Positions 16,763-24,752 of a stretch of DNA of 64,000 nt are shown here, in pieces. Each line of letters begins with the position of its first letter. The first letter of the stretch is position 1. Origin of the DNA: Paenalcaligenes sp052103955 (lineage in GTDB: Bacteria; Pseudomonadota; Gammaproteobacteria; Burkholderiales; Burkholderiaceae_B). The notes beneath the pieces were generated by a model. It made no database searches. It was not told where the DNA came from and was given only the letters and a program-made list of their open reading frames with translations. The DNA lies in assembly GCA_052103955.1 (NCBI GenBank), contig JBQELO010000003.1, positions 1 through 64,000 on the forward strand. Direction: 5' to 3'. Made by a program: the position numbers and the translations under genes.

Positions 16763-18129
16763 AACATATCCGATATAGAAACTCGCGCCAGCATCCCTCT
16801 GCTTGCAGCAATAACAACCGCATCAGCTAAGTTCGGGGACTTAACGTCGCGCTTCTCTAAGTCTTTTTTCGACTCGACCTTCACCTTGCCTTGATTGTCG
16901 TAATCACGTAGCGGTGTAGCCAGCTCATCCATAAGCCGATCTAGCAGCTTGCTGTCGATGCGTTCGCTATCAATGCTGATCATTTCATCAGCCTTAAAGC
17001 TACGACCCTTAGTGACCGCTAAGTGCGTATTTCTGAATCGATCAGCCAGCAGCCACCACGCCTGTGCTTTGAGGTTGGCGAAGAAATCTTTGTTTTGTAT
17101 TCTCGTGTCGCTGTAGTTACGCTCAGGCCGTTCCACCTTTGCCCCAGCATTGAACTTGAAGTGGCGACGCCAGCCCATGCTATTCAGGTGCGAGCCTGTG
17201 CCCGCGCCCACACCAATGCTGTCGTAGCCGATGACATCAGCGGTGATTCTTTCAGCGTTTTGCTTTGTTCTCGCAGCTGACTCGCGCAACTCATCCTCAC
17301 CTCCCCGCCATTCATCAAGCAAGCACAGGATGGATCCATCTATACCTGCGTTGGCGTTCTTGTCCTGTCCGTCATCTGCTACGTCGTAGCCAATACACTT
17401 CCGACCAGTCCAATCAGCCTTAACAGCCAAATGCGCATCAATAGCAGACTGCACCCAAGAGCGTTTAATAACCGCCCCCTCATCAGAGTCCTTAGGTACG
17501 CCCAGGTATGTGTGCTGGTAGTCCTCGTAGTCGCTTTCTTTTGCAGCCGCGATGATGTCCAGCATAGTCTGCGACAGGAATGGGTTCTCATCGTAGTTAA
17601 CACGGCGGACTATCGTATTTGGAGGTGGATCAACAACGAACCGCTTATACGTGAAGTCAGTCGCCAATCTAGGGTTAAAGATGATCCAGACCTGCGAGTG
17701 GGCCTTACGAATCGTAGGCTCCAAAACCTCCCACTGCGCTTCGGTCAGGTTATGCGCCTCTTCGATCCAAAGGATATCGATACCCTCTAGTGACTTGATC
17801 TCATCAATATGGCGCCATAAACCATAGAACATGAACTCTGTGCCGGTGTGGCGATTAATGATCTTGTCACGCTGGATATCAAACCGGTCAACCAGGCCAA
17901 ACCGCTCAATCTGGATTTTGAGTAGCGAATACACCGACTCAGCAATCTTGTTCTGAAACTGCCTAGCGCACAGAACTCGCAATTTGTAGTTATCAGCTAA
18001 ATAGACAACAAAGCCTGCGGCATCCCACGACTTTGATGATGCTCGGCCACCGTACAGAACACGGTTACGAGCAGGCTTTAGCCAAAAATCTCTTAAAACT
18101 GGGTTAAGAGTCGGTTTCTGTTTCTCCAT
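16759..18129 (-). CDS. Terminase large subunit
   Basis: The 456-residue PBSX-type terminase has Walker A GGRASSKS (residues 27-34), Walker B ILWIEEA near residue 118, and a C-terminal RNase-H-like nuclease with GYDVADDGQDKNA and a late Asp in PNLADAVVIA. It drives DNA packaging and cuts concatemers. It overlaps the small subunit gene by 26 bases and the portal gene by 4. Confidence 0.92.
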   Translation of the reverse strand: MEKQKPTLNPVLRDFWLKPARNRVLYGGRASSKSWDAAGFVVYLADNYKLRVLCARQFQNKIAESVYSLLKIQIERFGLVDRFDIQRDKIINRHTGTEFMFYGLWRHIDEIKSLEGIDILWIEEAHNLTEAQWEVLEPTIRKAHSQVWIIFNPRLATDFTYKRFVVDPPPNTIVRRVNYDENPFLSQTMLDIIAAAKESDYEDYQHTYLGVPKDSDEGAVIKRSWVQSAIDAHLAVKADWTGRKCIGYDVADDGQDKNANAGIDGSILCLLDEWRGGEDELRESAARTKQNAERITADVIGYDSIGVGAGTGSHLNSMGWRRHFKFNAGAKVERPERNYSDTRIQNKDFFANLKAQAWWLLADRFRNTHLAVTKGRSFKADEMISIDSERIDSKLLDRLMDELATPLRDYDNQGKVKVESKKDLEKRDVKSPNLADAVVIAASRGMLARVSISDML

Positions 18130-18649
18130 AAAAATGACCCAACCCTGTAGGTATTAACGGCGCTCCGTCCTTGCCTGTGTGTTCTATGCGATCTTTAAAC
18201 ATGCCAAGGTGGCGACCGATATCAACCAGCGCGCCCTTCTTATCGTGTAGCTTGAACTTCACCCTGCGAACGTCTCTTGCGTCGTCGCCCCTACCTTCCT
18301 TGAAGTCCTCTACAGTTACCTCGGAGAGTGCTGCCGCTTGGCTGCGTGTCAGGTCTTTGAAGTCAAGAAAAGGGTCACCATCAGGGCTGACCTTCATGTA
18401 ATCCTGCATGTTGGCAAAACCGATCTTGGCCAACTCTTGTAAAACCATGTCCTGCGTGATTTCAGTACGCTCTGATCGTTTTTGCTGGGCCTCTTGGATG
18501 GCAGTTGCGATGTCAAGTTTTGACAAGTTTTGCTCGCCTATTTGTCGGGCTGTCTTCTTGCTATATCCAGACCTTATTGCCGCTTGCGTGGCATTGAGGT
18601 CTACTAGATACTCTTCCACGAAGCGGCGCTGTTTTGCGGTAAGCGCCAT
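18104..18649 (-). CDS. Terminase small subunit
   Basis: The 181-residue protein has the Terminase_2 N-terminal helix-turn-helix: LTAKQRRFVEEYLVDLNATQ then AAIRSGYSKKTARQIGEQNL. It binds the packaging site and recruits the large subunit. The ATG at 18649 has AGGTG 6 bases upstream; a GTG at 18658 would add three residues. It starts the late structural operon. Confidence 0.88.
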   Translation of the reverse strand: MALTAKQRRFVEEYLVDLNATQAAIRSGYSKKTARQIGEQNLSKLDIATAIQEAQQKRSERTEITQDMVLQELAKIGFANMQDYMKVSPDGDPFLDFKDLTRSQAAALSEVTVEDFKEGRGDDARDVRRVKFKLHDKKGALVDIGRHLGMFKDRIEHTGKDGAPLIPTGLGHFYGETETDS

Positions 18650-18678
18650 ATAATTCACCTATTTTGAGAATGCGAGCA

Positions 18679-18927
18679 ATGCCAAACTACCCAAATATAA
18701 AAGCTGAGTTTCAAGTGGGTAAAGACGTTATGGATACCGATCAAATGCTGGAATCCAGCGCAGAGCTGTACAGCAACTACATTCAGACTGATATATTTTC
18801 ACTTGATCATCGAGGTATCTTGAGAGCGACCCACGGCCAATACCCTATCGCTACTACGCAAGAACAAATTGACCTGCTGATTTCATACCTCCAACAAACC
18901 AAGCACCTTATAGCCGTGTCTGACTAG
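18679..18927 (+). CDS. Hypothetical small protein, opposite to terminase operon
   Basis: An 82-residue protein (MPNYPNIKAEFQVGKDVMDT) on the plus strand, divergent from the terminase gene by about 30 bases. The composition looks protein-like, with a C-terminal helix EQIDLLISYLQQTKHLI. Starts at 18664 (TTG) and 18670 (ATG) are also possible, and the ribosome site is weak. No family recognised. It is not covered by any minus-strand gene. Confidence 0.45.
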   Translation: MPNYPNIKAEFQVGKDVMDTDQMLESSAELYSNYIQTDIFSLDHRGILRATHGQYPIATTQEQIDLLISYLQQTKHLIAVSD

Positions 18928-18994
18928 TAGTCGCGCCATCACACACTTGACTTGTGTGGTCTACTTGCCTTGTGCGTTCATTTCTTTTGCCCAT

Positions 18995-19016
18995 AAAAAA
19001 ACCGCCATCAGGCGGT
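18995..19016 (-). terminator. Intrinsic terminator after the 19038-19334 gene
   Basis: On the minus strand an ACCGCC/GGCGGT stem with a TGAT loop is followed by seven T residues. It ends the transcript of the small gene upstream, 22 bases after its stop codon. The T run lies only on the minus side. Confidence 0.85.
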
Positions 19017-19037
19017 ATTGGCACGAAGTAGGCCAGT

Positions 19038-19334
19038 TTAAAGGGCAATCCCCTCTATGTCCTGTGCTATTTTTTTCATACTAGCAGCATACGTAACATC
19101 AGAAGACACTTCGGCAAAAATTTTTATCCGTCCAACCATAGCCCTTTTAGTTGCCTCATGATCAGAGCCTTCACGCAAAATCGAAATATGATGAACGGCC
19201 TCTTTCGCAAGTTCTACTGACATCTCTAGAAACTCACTTTCTGATAATTTATTACTTTGCGCCTTTGTGGCCAATTGACTAGCTTTCGTTGTGTATATGT
19301 TAATGAACCCCTCATCATAATCTCTCTTGGTCAT
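19038..19334 (-). CDS. Hypothetical helical protein, single-gene unit
   Basis: A 98-residue, mostly helical acidic protein (MTKRDYDEGFINIYTTKASQ), with ESEFLEMSVELAKEAVHHIS in the middle and a C-terminal MKKIAQDIEGIAL. The ribosome site is AAAGGATAGCC before the ATG. It has a TATAAT -10 box upstream and a terminator downstream, so it forms its own unit between early and late genes. No family recognised; a moron is possible. Confidence 0.65.
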   Translation of the reverse strand: MTKRDYDEGFINIYTTKASQLATKAQSNKLSESEFLEMSVELAKEAVHHISILREGSDHEATKRAMVGRIKIFAEVSSDVTYAASMKKIAQDIEGIAL

Positions 19335-19366
19335 GGCTATCCTTTTCTATGGTTTGCATACACTCC

Positions 19367-19372
19367 ATTATA
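19367..19372 (-). promoter_or_regulatory. -10 box for the 19038-19334 gene
   Basis: A perfect TATAAT on the minus strand lies about 33 bases before the ATG. No good -35 hexamer is present at 17 bases, so the promoter is only partly supported. Confidence 0.4.
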
Positions 19373-19441
19373 CTAAAGAGAGCAAAAAGATGATGCCACT
19401 ATCGCTGTAATACCCTCTGTGTATAGTCACTTGCTGACAAT

Positions 19442-19471
19442 AAAAAACCCGCCGATCTCACGATGGGCGGG
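19442..19471 (-). terminator. Intrinsic terminator after the 19509-19754 gene
   Basis: On the minus strand a CCCGCC/GGCGGG stem with a 12-base loop is followed by six T residues. It lies about 38 bases beyond the stop of the 81-residue gene. It would end the right early operon or that gene's own transcript. Confidence 0.8.
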
Positions 19472-19508
19472 TCATGCTCCTAGTTTTTAACGACTAGGTC
19501 CAGAATGC

Positions 19509-19754
19509 TCATGGAAAGGTCACTGTCACTTTTCCATGCCCTGTTAAATCCTCAACATCTACTCGAACATTTGGAGGGAGATTCATCCATTGAGGCTTTC
19601 CAAAAGTTTGGGGATAGCCAATACCTTCCTCATCATGCCAGCGGCACGCGGCGGTAAGATTATCGTTTCCGTCCCAATTACCAACCGCAATAGCAAATCC
19701 GTCGCGATTGTATACGATTTGTTTTACTCTGAATTTACCTGTACTTTCGATCAT
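19509..19754 (-). CDS. Hypothetical small protein
   Basis: An 81-residue beta-rich protein (MIESTGKFRVKQIVYNRDGF) with GNWDGNDNLTAACRWHDEEG and a C-terminal VDVEDLTGHGKVTVTFP. It lies between the winged-helix gene and a terminator. No family recognised. An opposite-strand open frame at 19590-19922 is probably its shadow. Confidence 0.6.
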   Translation of the reverse strand: MIESTGKFRVKQIVYNRDGFAIAVGNWDGNDNLTAACRWHDEEGIGYPQTFGKPQWMNLPPNVRVDVEDLTGHGKVTVTFP

Positions 19755-19890
19755 GTTTTACCTATAGACAATTTTGATCTTCTGGGGAATGCATTAATTT
19801 TCCAGCGAATACTTTTCCGCCCATCAACTAATGCATATGCAGTGTATCAGTCAAAACAAATTAACCCCACTCTTTTACTTGAGATTGTGC

Positions 19891-20193
19891 TCAAAACCTA
19901 TAGGCGCACTGGGGCTTGCTGATAATGTAATGGTTTCGGCTATGCTTTTCAAATTCTGATGTTATGCTTTTCCACCAGTATTCAGCATGAGCGCCATTGC
20001 TAAGCCCGTCTCTTGTAGTCTCTATATGCCCTGTTGCCTCTAGCTGCTGTAGCACGCGCCAAACGCCGGTCCTAATCACCGCGCGCTCCCTTGCATTTGC
20101 ATCTGGGTTTACGTGCCTGATGATTTCCCGCATCTTGAAGCGGCGCCCCGGCATACACCCCATCAGATCAATCACCTCGCTTGCGTACTTCAT
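19891..20193 (-). CDS. Winged-helix-like protein
   Basis: The 100-residue protein from the ATG at 20193 has a winged-helix pattern: KYASEVIDLMGCMPGRRFKM, then REIIRHVNPDANARERAVI and VWRVLQQLEATGHIETTRDG, a recognition helix followed by a wing. The start overlaps the stop of the upstream gene (ATGA). It is the last gene of the run from Cro and may be a regulator; the target is unknown. Confidence 0.6.
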   Translation of the reverse strand: MKYASEVIDLMGCMPGRRFKMREIIRHVNPDANARERAVIRTGVWRVLQQLEATGHIETTRDGLSNGAHAEYWWKSITSEFEKHSRNHYIISKPQCAYRF

Positions 20194-20567
20194 CTGAACG
20201 CCTCCCAAACCTTTACCTTAAAATCCCTTAATGCCAACTTGTAGTAGAGAGGTGATATGCCGATGTTGCGGCTGGCTTTCTCCCCTCTGATGTGGTCTGG
20301 CAAGTTTCCGTATTCCTTAATGCGCGTGTACTCTGCGTGGATGACGCGCCTCTCGTCGTGGCATAGCGTTTGATAGATGGCTTCTACCGTTTTGGCGCGC
20401 CCGTGGTTGACGGGTATAGGCGTCTGATCGTCTGCCTCTACCTCCTGATACGGAAATGCACAGGTTCGCGCCGCCTCCCCTATCTTCTTTGGCCCCGGAT
20501 ACTCGCCCTCCCAGTGCATGCGTGACCAGTTCCATATCTCATCATCTACCCACGCTGGTATCGTCAT
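20190..20567 (-). CDS. Q-like late antiterminator candidate
   Basis: A 125-residue protein with an N-terminal MTIPAWVDDEIWNWSRMHWE and a C-terminal YTRIKEYGNLPDHIRGEKAS...LYYKLALRDFKVKVW, which looks like a sigma region 4-like helix-turn-helix. Small phage antitermination Q proteins have this size, and they end the right early operon just before late genes. The tail operon carries an internal terminator, so late antitermination would be useful. The assignment is by position and style. Confidence 0.45.
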   Translation of the reverse strand: MTIPAWVDDEIWNWSRMHWEGEYPGPKKIGEAARTCAFPYQEVEADDQTPIPVNHGRAKTVEAIYQTLCHDERRVIHAEYTRIKEYGNLPDHIRGEKASRNIGISPLYYKLALRDFKVKVWEAFR

Positions 20568-20911
20568 CAGAACTCCTCCAATGCCCAGCCACCACCCTCT
20601 TTCTTGGTCTTGGCTTTAATCGCTATAAAACGAAATGGGTACAGGTCAGCGGCTACCTTGATCTTTACTCTGGCATCGTCTTGCCAGAAGCCTTTAACCT
20701 CGTGCAGCTCCATCACCCCGTCAGTACGCATCACCGCGAAGTCAGGCGTATAAAACGTGTTATCTGCCAGGCGTAGCTTCACGCCCTCAAACTTAAACCA
20801 CGCCACATCACCAGCAACTCGCAGCGCCTCAAGGTGTTGGCCATAGGCGGCCTCTGTTTTGTTCATCTGGCCTACTTTCAGCCTGCCTAGCGCAAAGGAT
20901 GGGTTTCTCAT
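20567..20911 (-). CDS. DUF1064 nuclease-like protein
   Basis: The 114-residue protein has the DUF1064 layout: MNKTEAAYGQHLEALRVAGD, then TPDFAVMRTDG and MELHEVKGFW, a PD-(D/E)xK signature (D in PDF, ExK in EVK). These phage proteins are thought to act on branched or nicked DNA. The ATG at 20911 overlaps the previous stop; an internal ATG at 20866 is an alternative start. Confidence 0.72.
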   Translation of the reverse strand: MRNPSFALGRLKVGQMNKTEAAYGQHLEALRVAGDVAWFKFEGVKLRLADNTFYTPDFAVMRTDGVMELHEVKGFWQDDARVKIKVAADLYPFRFIAIKAKTKKEGGGWALEEF

Positions 20912-21555
20912 GCCACCTCCCGCACTGGCGCAGCTAGCTGCAAGTACTCTTCGGCATTCATCTGCTTCCAGCCTATGGCGAGCTTGTCAGCTCCGTTGGC
21001 CAACACCTGCATTGCCTTGGGCGTATCACCAATTAGCACCGGAGGCTGGGACCGCATGCCGCTCTGGCTGTTCTGTGCCTCTGCTAGCCCAATCAACGAT
21101 TTCACGTACTCATGTGCACCGCCCTGCAAACGGTAACCTCGGTACCGGTTCTGGAACTCCTTGCCTACAAACGGCCACTCGTCCTCAGACTTCATTCCAA
21201 ATGACACCCAGCCGCCCATGTCCATAACCACGGCGTGAATTATTGAATCGTCAAACACCACTGTCTGGTAAGTCCCCACGCTACGCAACGCACGGTCTAC
21301 CTTCGCCCAGGCAACCAACGCGCCATCCTGCGATGTACCGCCAAGCAGCCGGATAATGTCCGCAGGCTTTGGCAAGTACTGGCCGTTATCAGGGTTCATG
21401 CAGTGGCGTGTAAACGCTTCGCTAACGGCTGCAAAATCAAAGCTCTTGCAGGTTTCCCACCAAATGCTGATCAGGGCGTCACTTAAGTCGCTTTTGTACA
21501 TTGCGTATACGCCGCTTAGCGTTGCCGCGAACTGAGGTTGATCCGATATCTGCAT
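20908..21555 (-). CDS. Replication-associated protein (DUF6475-like)
   Basis: A 215-residue protein from the ATG at 21555, which overlaps the upstream stop (TGATG). It begins MQISDQPQFAATLSGVYAMY and contains FDFAAVSEAFTRHCMNPDNG and the LPKPADIIRLLGG motif typical of DUF6475 and similar replication partner proteins. In these phages it follows a DnaT/O-like gene and may load helicase. An upstream extension of the frame has no homologous style and is not used. Confidence 0.6.
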   Translation of the reverse strand: MQISDQPQFAATLSGVYAMYKSDLSDALISIWWETCKSFDFAAVSEAFTRHCMNPDNGQYLPKPADIIRLLGGTSQDGALVAWAKVDRALRSVGTYQTVVFDDSIIHAVVMDMGGWVSFGMKSEDEWPFVGKEFQNRYRGYRLQGGAHEYVKSLIGLAEAQNSQSGMRSQPPVLIGDTPKAMQVLANGADKLAIGWKQMNAEEYLQLAAPVREVA

Positions 21556-22427
21556 CACATTCCCCTTTGCGCCCAACGCTGGGCAACGTCCATGTTTCGC
21601 GCCTCTAGCGCTTCCTGTTTGTTCATGCCGCCAGGCGCAGCGGACCTGCCGATCACGTGAACTCCCTGCACTGGCGCCACCTCCGGCAATCCATCCTCCC
21701 AACGATGTTGGTTCAGGTAGGTCAACGGAGCAGGCTCATAGCCAGTCGTCCACTGCTGTGTAATTTTCACGGCTCGTAGGTGATCCAGAATGTCATCAGC
21801 AATGGATTCCAGCTTTTTGGTTTTCCAGACTTGAGCGCACTTTGCCTTTGCCACTTTGCGGCCAGTGCTTGGGTAGGTTTCCCAAAACTCTTGGAATCGG
21901 CTTTTGGGTTCCGGCACATGGTCTGGTTCGACAGAACCGGACGAAGTAGTTATTACTTCTGTTTCTTTATCTGTATCTGTTTCTTTATCTAGCGCCGTTA
22001 CTGGTGCGTTACGTAACGCGTTACTGCCGTTACTATCTGAACTCACTGAACTATCAGCGCTCTCTGCTGCAGGCTCTTCTTCTTTCTTTTTTTGTCGGTA
22101 GCGGCGTTGACGCTCTGCATTGGTAGGATCTACATCACTGCGCATTTGGCGCTTGTCCCACGCTAAAGGTTGCCAGTCGCTATCAATTAGCCCAACAGCT
22201 ATGAGGCGCTTCTTCACCTCACGAATGACGGCGTGATCGATCCATAAGCGCTGGGCAACGATACGGTCTAATAAATCAGCATCGCAGCCCTCATCAAGCG
22301 CACCATCAGACTTAAGAGCCAGCACGCCCATGAAATGGCGTTGATCCTCAAAAGCCAAAGAGATCATCTTTGGGTCATTCAGAAAGTCCGTATACACGCG
22401 GAACCATGGCATTTTTTGAGTACTCAT
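21555..22427 (-). CDS. Phage replication protein (O/DnaT-like)
   Basis: The 290-residue protein has an N-terminal winged-helix-like domain (PWFRVYTDFLNDPKMISLAF), a basic-acidic linker with RQRRYRQKKKEEEP, and a C-terminal DnaT-like domain (PKSRFQEFWETYPSTGRKVA, then YEPAPLTYLNQHRWEDGLPE). It would bind the origin and recruit replication factors. Many phages carry the origin in such a linker region. It is followed by its partner with TGATG overlap. Confidence 0.68.
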   Translation of the reverse strand: MSTQKMPWFRVYTDFLNDPKMISLAFEDQRHFMGVLALKSDGALDEGCDADLLDRIVAQRLWIDHAVIREVKKRLIAVGLIDSDWQPLAWDKRQMRSDVDPTNAERQRRYRQKKKEEEPAAESADSSVSSDSNGSNALRNAPVTALDKETDTDKETEVITTSSGSVEPDHVPEPKSRFQEFWETYPSTGRKVAKAKCAQVWKTKKLESIADDILDHLRAVKITQQWTTGYEPAPLTYLNQHRWEDGLPEVAPVQGVHVIGRSAAPGGMNKQEALEARNMDVAQRWAQRGM

Positions 22428-22464
22428 TTTTCCTCTTCCCTTGTGATCGTCATATCTAGTGGCT

Positions 22465-22863
22465 TCATATCGCCCTCACAAAACAAATAGCTCGTACGGC
22501 TGTATGGTTTTCTTGTTGAGTCATCGCGTATAAATCCATTTCTGTTACGCCGTACGTACGCTCAAATGCGCGTCGGCCCAAGCCGTGGTAGCCGGTATTG
22601 CCTCGATGGTGCTCACGACATAGAGGTATGGTCATCAGGTTGCTATTGCGCTGCCCTGCTCCCATGCCGTGGCGTAGGTGGTGTATTTCTGCTGGCGTAT
22701 CACCAAATCCAAGATGGCGGCATAGGATGCAACCAGCATCAGCCTGTTGGCTCATGTAAGTACGCTCAGCTTTTGTTGTGCTGCGCTTAGGTGATCGCTT
22801 TGCCCAGGCACTACGCTTCATTGGCTTGGTAGGCGCTTTAAAGGTGCTGTTGTAGGCTTTCAT
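22465..22863 (-). CDS. Ref-like HNH nuclease
   Basis: The 132-residue protein has a basic N-terminus and an HNH-type zinc fold: CILCRHLGFGDTPAEIHHLR, then NSNLMTIPLCREHHRGNTG. This matches the Ref family (RecA-dependent recombination nuclease of P1) and related phage proteins. It could act in recombination or in DNA cutting near replication forks. ATGA overlap with the NinB-like gene. Confidence 0.72.
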   Translation of the reverse strand: MKAYNSTFKAPTKPMKRSAWAKRSPKRSTTKAERTYMSQQADAGCILCRHLGFGDTPAEIHHLRHGMGAGQRNSNLMTIPLCREHHRGNTGYHGLGRRAFERTYGVTEMDLYAMTQQENHTAVRAICFVRAI

Positions 22864-23282
22864 CGTGACGCCTCCGGAAACTCCAACATCACGCCACGCG
22901 CACGGAAATCAGCCTGCACGGCTTCTGCATATGCGCTTAGCTGTTTGCGGCTCATGATCGACGTGACCGGCAGGTACTTCATCATCAGTAGCTTTTCTTC
23001 GTAGCTGCGGCCTTTGATGATTGAGTCGTACATGCCCTGAAACTCTGCATCCTCAGCTCGCAGAATCGGCACACCATGATGAAGCTTGCAATAGCAGCGC
23101 CAGCCCAGTACATCGTCCTCAGGTAGCTCTCTAGCTATCTGCCCATACCAAACATGGGTAATGTCGTTTTGTGGCAAGGTGCGTGCTTTACCAGTCTTAA
23201 TTGAAATGCGTAGATAGCGATGAGCTTGAAACTGCTGCCGAACATCGCCCATGAACCGCTGTAAAGACTCATCACTATTCAC
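22860..23282 (-). CDS. NinB-like recombination protein
   Basis: The 140-residue protein has LRISIKTGKARTLPQNDITH, then the helical body YDSIIKGRSYEEKLLMMKYL and a C-terminal MSRKQLSAYAEAVQADFRAR, in the style of NinB-type proteins (ssDNA-binding, recombination). The start is GTG at 23282, after a short repeat GTGAATAGTGAATAGTG, so the true start is not certain. It stands between CII-like and Ref-like genes, as nin-region genes do. Confidence 0.55.
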   Translation of the reverse strand: MNSDESLQRFMGDVRQQFQAHRYLRISIKTGKARTLPQNDITHVWYGQIARELPEDDVLGWRCYCKLHHGVPILRAEDAEFQGMYDSIIKGRSYEEKLLMMKYLPVTSIMSRKQLSAYAEAVQADFRARGVMLEFPEASR

Positions 23283-23299
23283 TATTCACTATTTGCATA

Positions 23300-23605
23300 T
23301 CAACCCTCTTCTGACTCGTCTACCTTTGATTGCAGGTACTTGTAGGCCATACGCTCAAGAGCCCGGATATCGTCTTGACTCATCACCACAGAATCAATTG
23401 GTGCAATCTGGAGCCCCAGCGCCGCCAGCAGGTGACAGACCTTATCCAGGTCTTCTTTTGTCCTACTCACCGTGCTTGGAGAAACCTCCATGAAAGCAGC
23501 TGCACGGTCTTGAGTGACCACTGCAAGTCTGCGCAAAACTACTGATTGAATTCTTGCGCCATTCTTGCGGGTGCTTTCAACCCGCTCAGGCGATACTGTT
23601 TCCAT
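23300..23605 (-). CDS. CII-like transcription activator
   Basis: A 101-residue protein from the ATG at 23605 (GGAG 6 bases upstream). It has the CII layout: ARIQSVVLRRLAVVTQDRAA, then AFMEVSPSTVSRTKEDLDKV as a helix-turn-helix, and a helical C-terminus. Lambda CII activates the repressor and integrase promoters. It is the second gene after Cro, as in lambda. Confidence 0.7.
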   Translation of the reverse strand: METVSPERVESTRKNGARIQSVVLRRLAVVTQDRAAAFMEVSPSTVSRTKEDLDKVCHLLAALGLQIAPIDSVVMSQDDIRALERMAYKYLQSKVDESEEG

Positions 23606-23634
23606 ATCAATCTCCAACGGGAAATTATTTAAAA

Positions 23635-23814
23635 ATGATCGCAATTACCTCGACTGAGAAACTGCTGACACAAGCCAACCTGATCTGCCAATCTGTGACA
23701 AAACGATCAGACATTAGCTACGAATTACTGCATGCCGTTTTTGAGCGGCTATGTATGGAGCAAGACATGCAAGAAGTTCTTGAGCCGCAAAACTCCTCTC
23801 ATGACTTGCATTAA
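23635..23814 (+). CDS. Possible small protein between Cro-like and CII-like genes
   Basis: A 59-residue open frame (MIAITSTEKLLTQANLICQS) lies on the opposite strand to the cro-cII run, in the gap of about 205 bases between them. Its composition looks protein-like. The ribosome site is weak and its end overlaps the Cro-like gene's end by 4 bases. It could be chance; an antisense transcript toward cro is another possibility. Confidence 0.3.
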   Translation: MIAITSTEKLLTQANLICQSVTKRSDISYELLHAVFERLCMEQDMQEVLEPQNSSHDLH

Positions 23815-24017
23815 TGAGGTGACTGCTTGCTAATGTTGCGCATCACTTGCCTATGTAGTTTTCGCAACCTTTCTCCATCTGCCCATTTCAGGTCTTTGTA
23901 TCGGCCACTACTGATATCGGCGACCCACGATTGTGTCCGCCGGCCTAGGGCTGTTGCGATTTGCATCTGAGTCCAGCCCGCAGACATCAGATCGGCTATG
24001 AGTGATTTCCAGTTCAT
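23811..24017 (-). CDS. Cro-like helix-turn-helix protein
   Basis: The 68-residue protein from the ATG at 24017 has a helix-turn-helix: WKSLIADLMSAGWTQMQIAT then ALGRRTQSWVADISSGRY. It is the first gene on the minus side of the OR region and should compete with the repressor there. A start six codons earlier at 24035 would fall inside the operator and is less likely. Confidence 0.75.
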   Translation of the reverse strand: MNWKSLIADLMSAGWTQMQIATALGRRTQSWVADISSGRYKDLKWADGERLRKLHRQVMRNISKQSPH

Positions 24018-24023
24018 GACCAC

Positions 24024-24052
24024 ATTTAATCGCATTTGCGCTTAAATATCAA
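24024..24052 (-). promoter_or_regulatory. pR-type promoter for the Cro-like operon
   Basis: Minus strand -35 TTGATA (24052-24047) and -10 TTAAAT (24029-24024) with a 17-base spacer. It overlaps operator 24028-24043 and the edge of 24051-24066, so repressor binding would block it. Confidence 0.7.
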
Positions 24053-24091
24053 GCGCCAATGCGATTGAGATATATATCACAATTGCGATAT
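24028..24091. promoter_or_regulatory. OR operator cluster (three sites)
   Basis: Three related 16-base sites: AATCGCATTTGCGCTT (24028-24043), AAGCGCCAATGCGATT (24051-24066) and ATCACAATTGCGATAT (24076-24091). They share the half site AATCGC/GCGATT with a short centre. The last one overlaps the repressor ATG. The same motif recurs three times at 29472-29532, giving a lambda-like OR/OL pair. Confidence 0.8.
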
Positions 24092-24752
24092 GGATAATTT
24101 AGCGAAACGACTTAAGCATGCCCGCGAACAAGTGGGCCTTTCTCAAGCTGCCTTAGCCAAGCTGATTGGCTCAGGACAATCGACAATTGGCAGCATTGAA
24201 AATGGTCGGAATCAAGGAAGTGGAAAGCTCTTGCAAATAGCAAGGGCTCTTCGTGTTCGTCCCGAATGGCTGGAAACAGGTCGAGGAGGAATGCATGAAA
24301 ATAACAACTCTCCATCAAATGTTGTACCTGCATCAATTGGCGAACGTCGCATTCCTCTGCTGAACTATATCCAGGCAGGCATATTCACTGATGCTGGACA
24401 GAACTTCACGATGGAAGACGTGGAGTATTTGCTGACAGACCTCGATCTCTCCGAGAGAGCTTTTGCGCTGCAAATCAAAGGTGACTCTATGCTTCCCGAC
24501 TTCAGAGAAGGGGACCGTATTATTGTTGATTGTGAGGTCACGCCACGCCCTGGAGACTTTGTCGTCGCGAAGAACAGCGAACAAGAGGCAACTTTCAAAA
24601 AGTACCGTTTACTTCGCATTGATGAAGCTGGCAAAGAGGTTTTTGAGCTAGTTCCACTCAATGAAGATTACCCCTCGATGAATAGTGAGCAGCATCATAT
24701 CCAAATTATTGGAACAATGATTGAACACCGGAAGTACTACAGAAGAAGCTAA
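24090..24752 (+). CDS. cI: CI-type repressor with S24 autocleavage domain
   Basis: The 220-residue protein has an N-terminal helix-turn-helix (REQVGLSQAALAKLIGSGQS, then TIGSIENGRNQG) and a C-terminal LexA-like peptidase. The cleavage site is Ala96-Gly97 in IQAGIF, the catalytic Ser is 133 in GDSM, and the Lys is 170 in ATFKKY. SOS-induced RecA would cause self-cleavage and induction. There is no Shine-Dalgarno, and operator 24076-24091 covers the start, so the mRNA is probably near-leaderless, like lambda cI from pRM. It maintains lysogeny. Confidence 0.92.
   Translation: MDNLAKRLKHAREQVGLSQAALAKLIGSGQSTIGSIENGRNQGSGKLLQIARALRVRPEWLETGRGGMHENNNSPSNVVPASIGERRIPLLNYIQAGIFTDAGQNFTMEDVEYLLTDLDLSERAFALQIKGDSMLPDFREGDRIIVDCEVTPRPGDFVVAKNSEQEATFKKYRLLRIDEAGKEVFELVPLNEDYPSMNSEQHHIQIIGTMIEHRKYYRRS

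Noticed and set aside
19590..19922. Plus-strand frame of 110 codons
   Set aside because: Mostly opposite the 81-residue gene with a terminator; no ribosome site.
23265..23300. Repeat GTGAATAGTGAATAGTG as a CRISPR-like or iteron element
   Set aside because: Only two to three short units around a start codon; no spacer pattern and no repeat elsewhere. No CRISPR array was found in the window.
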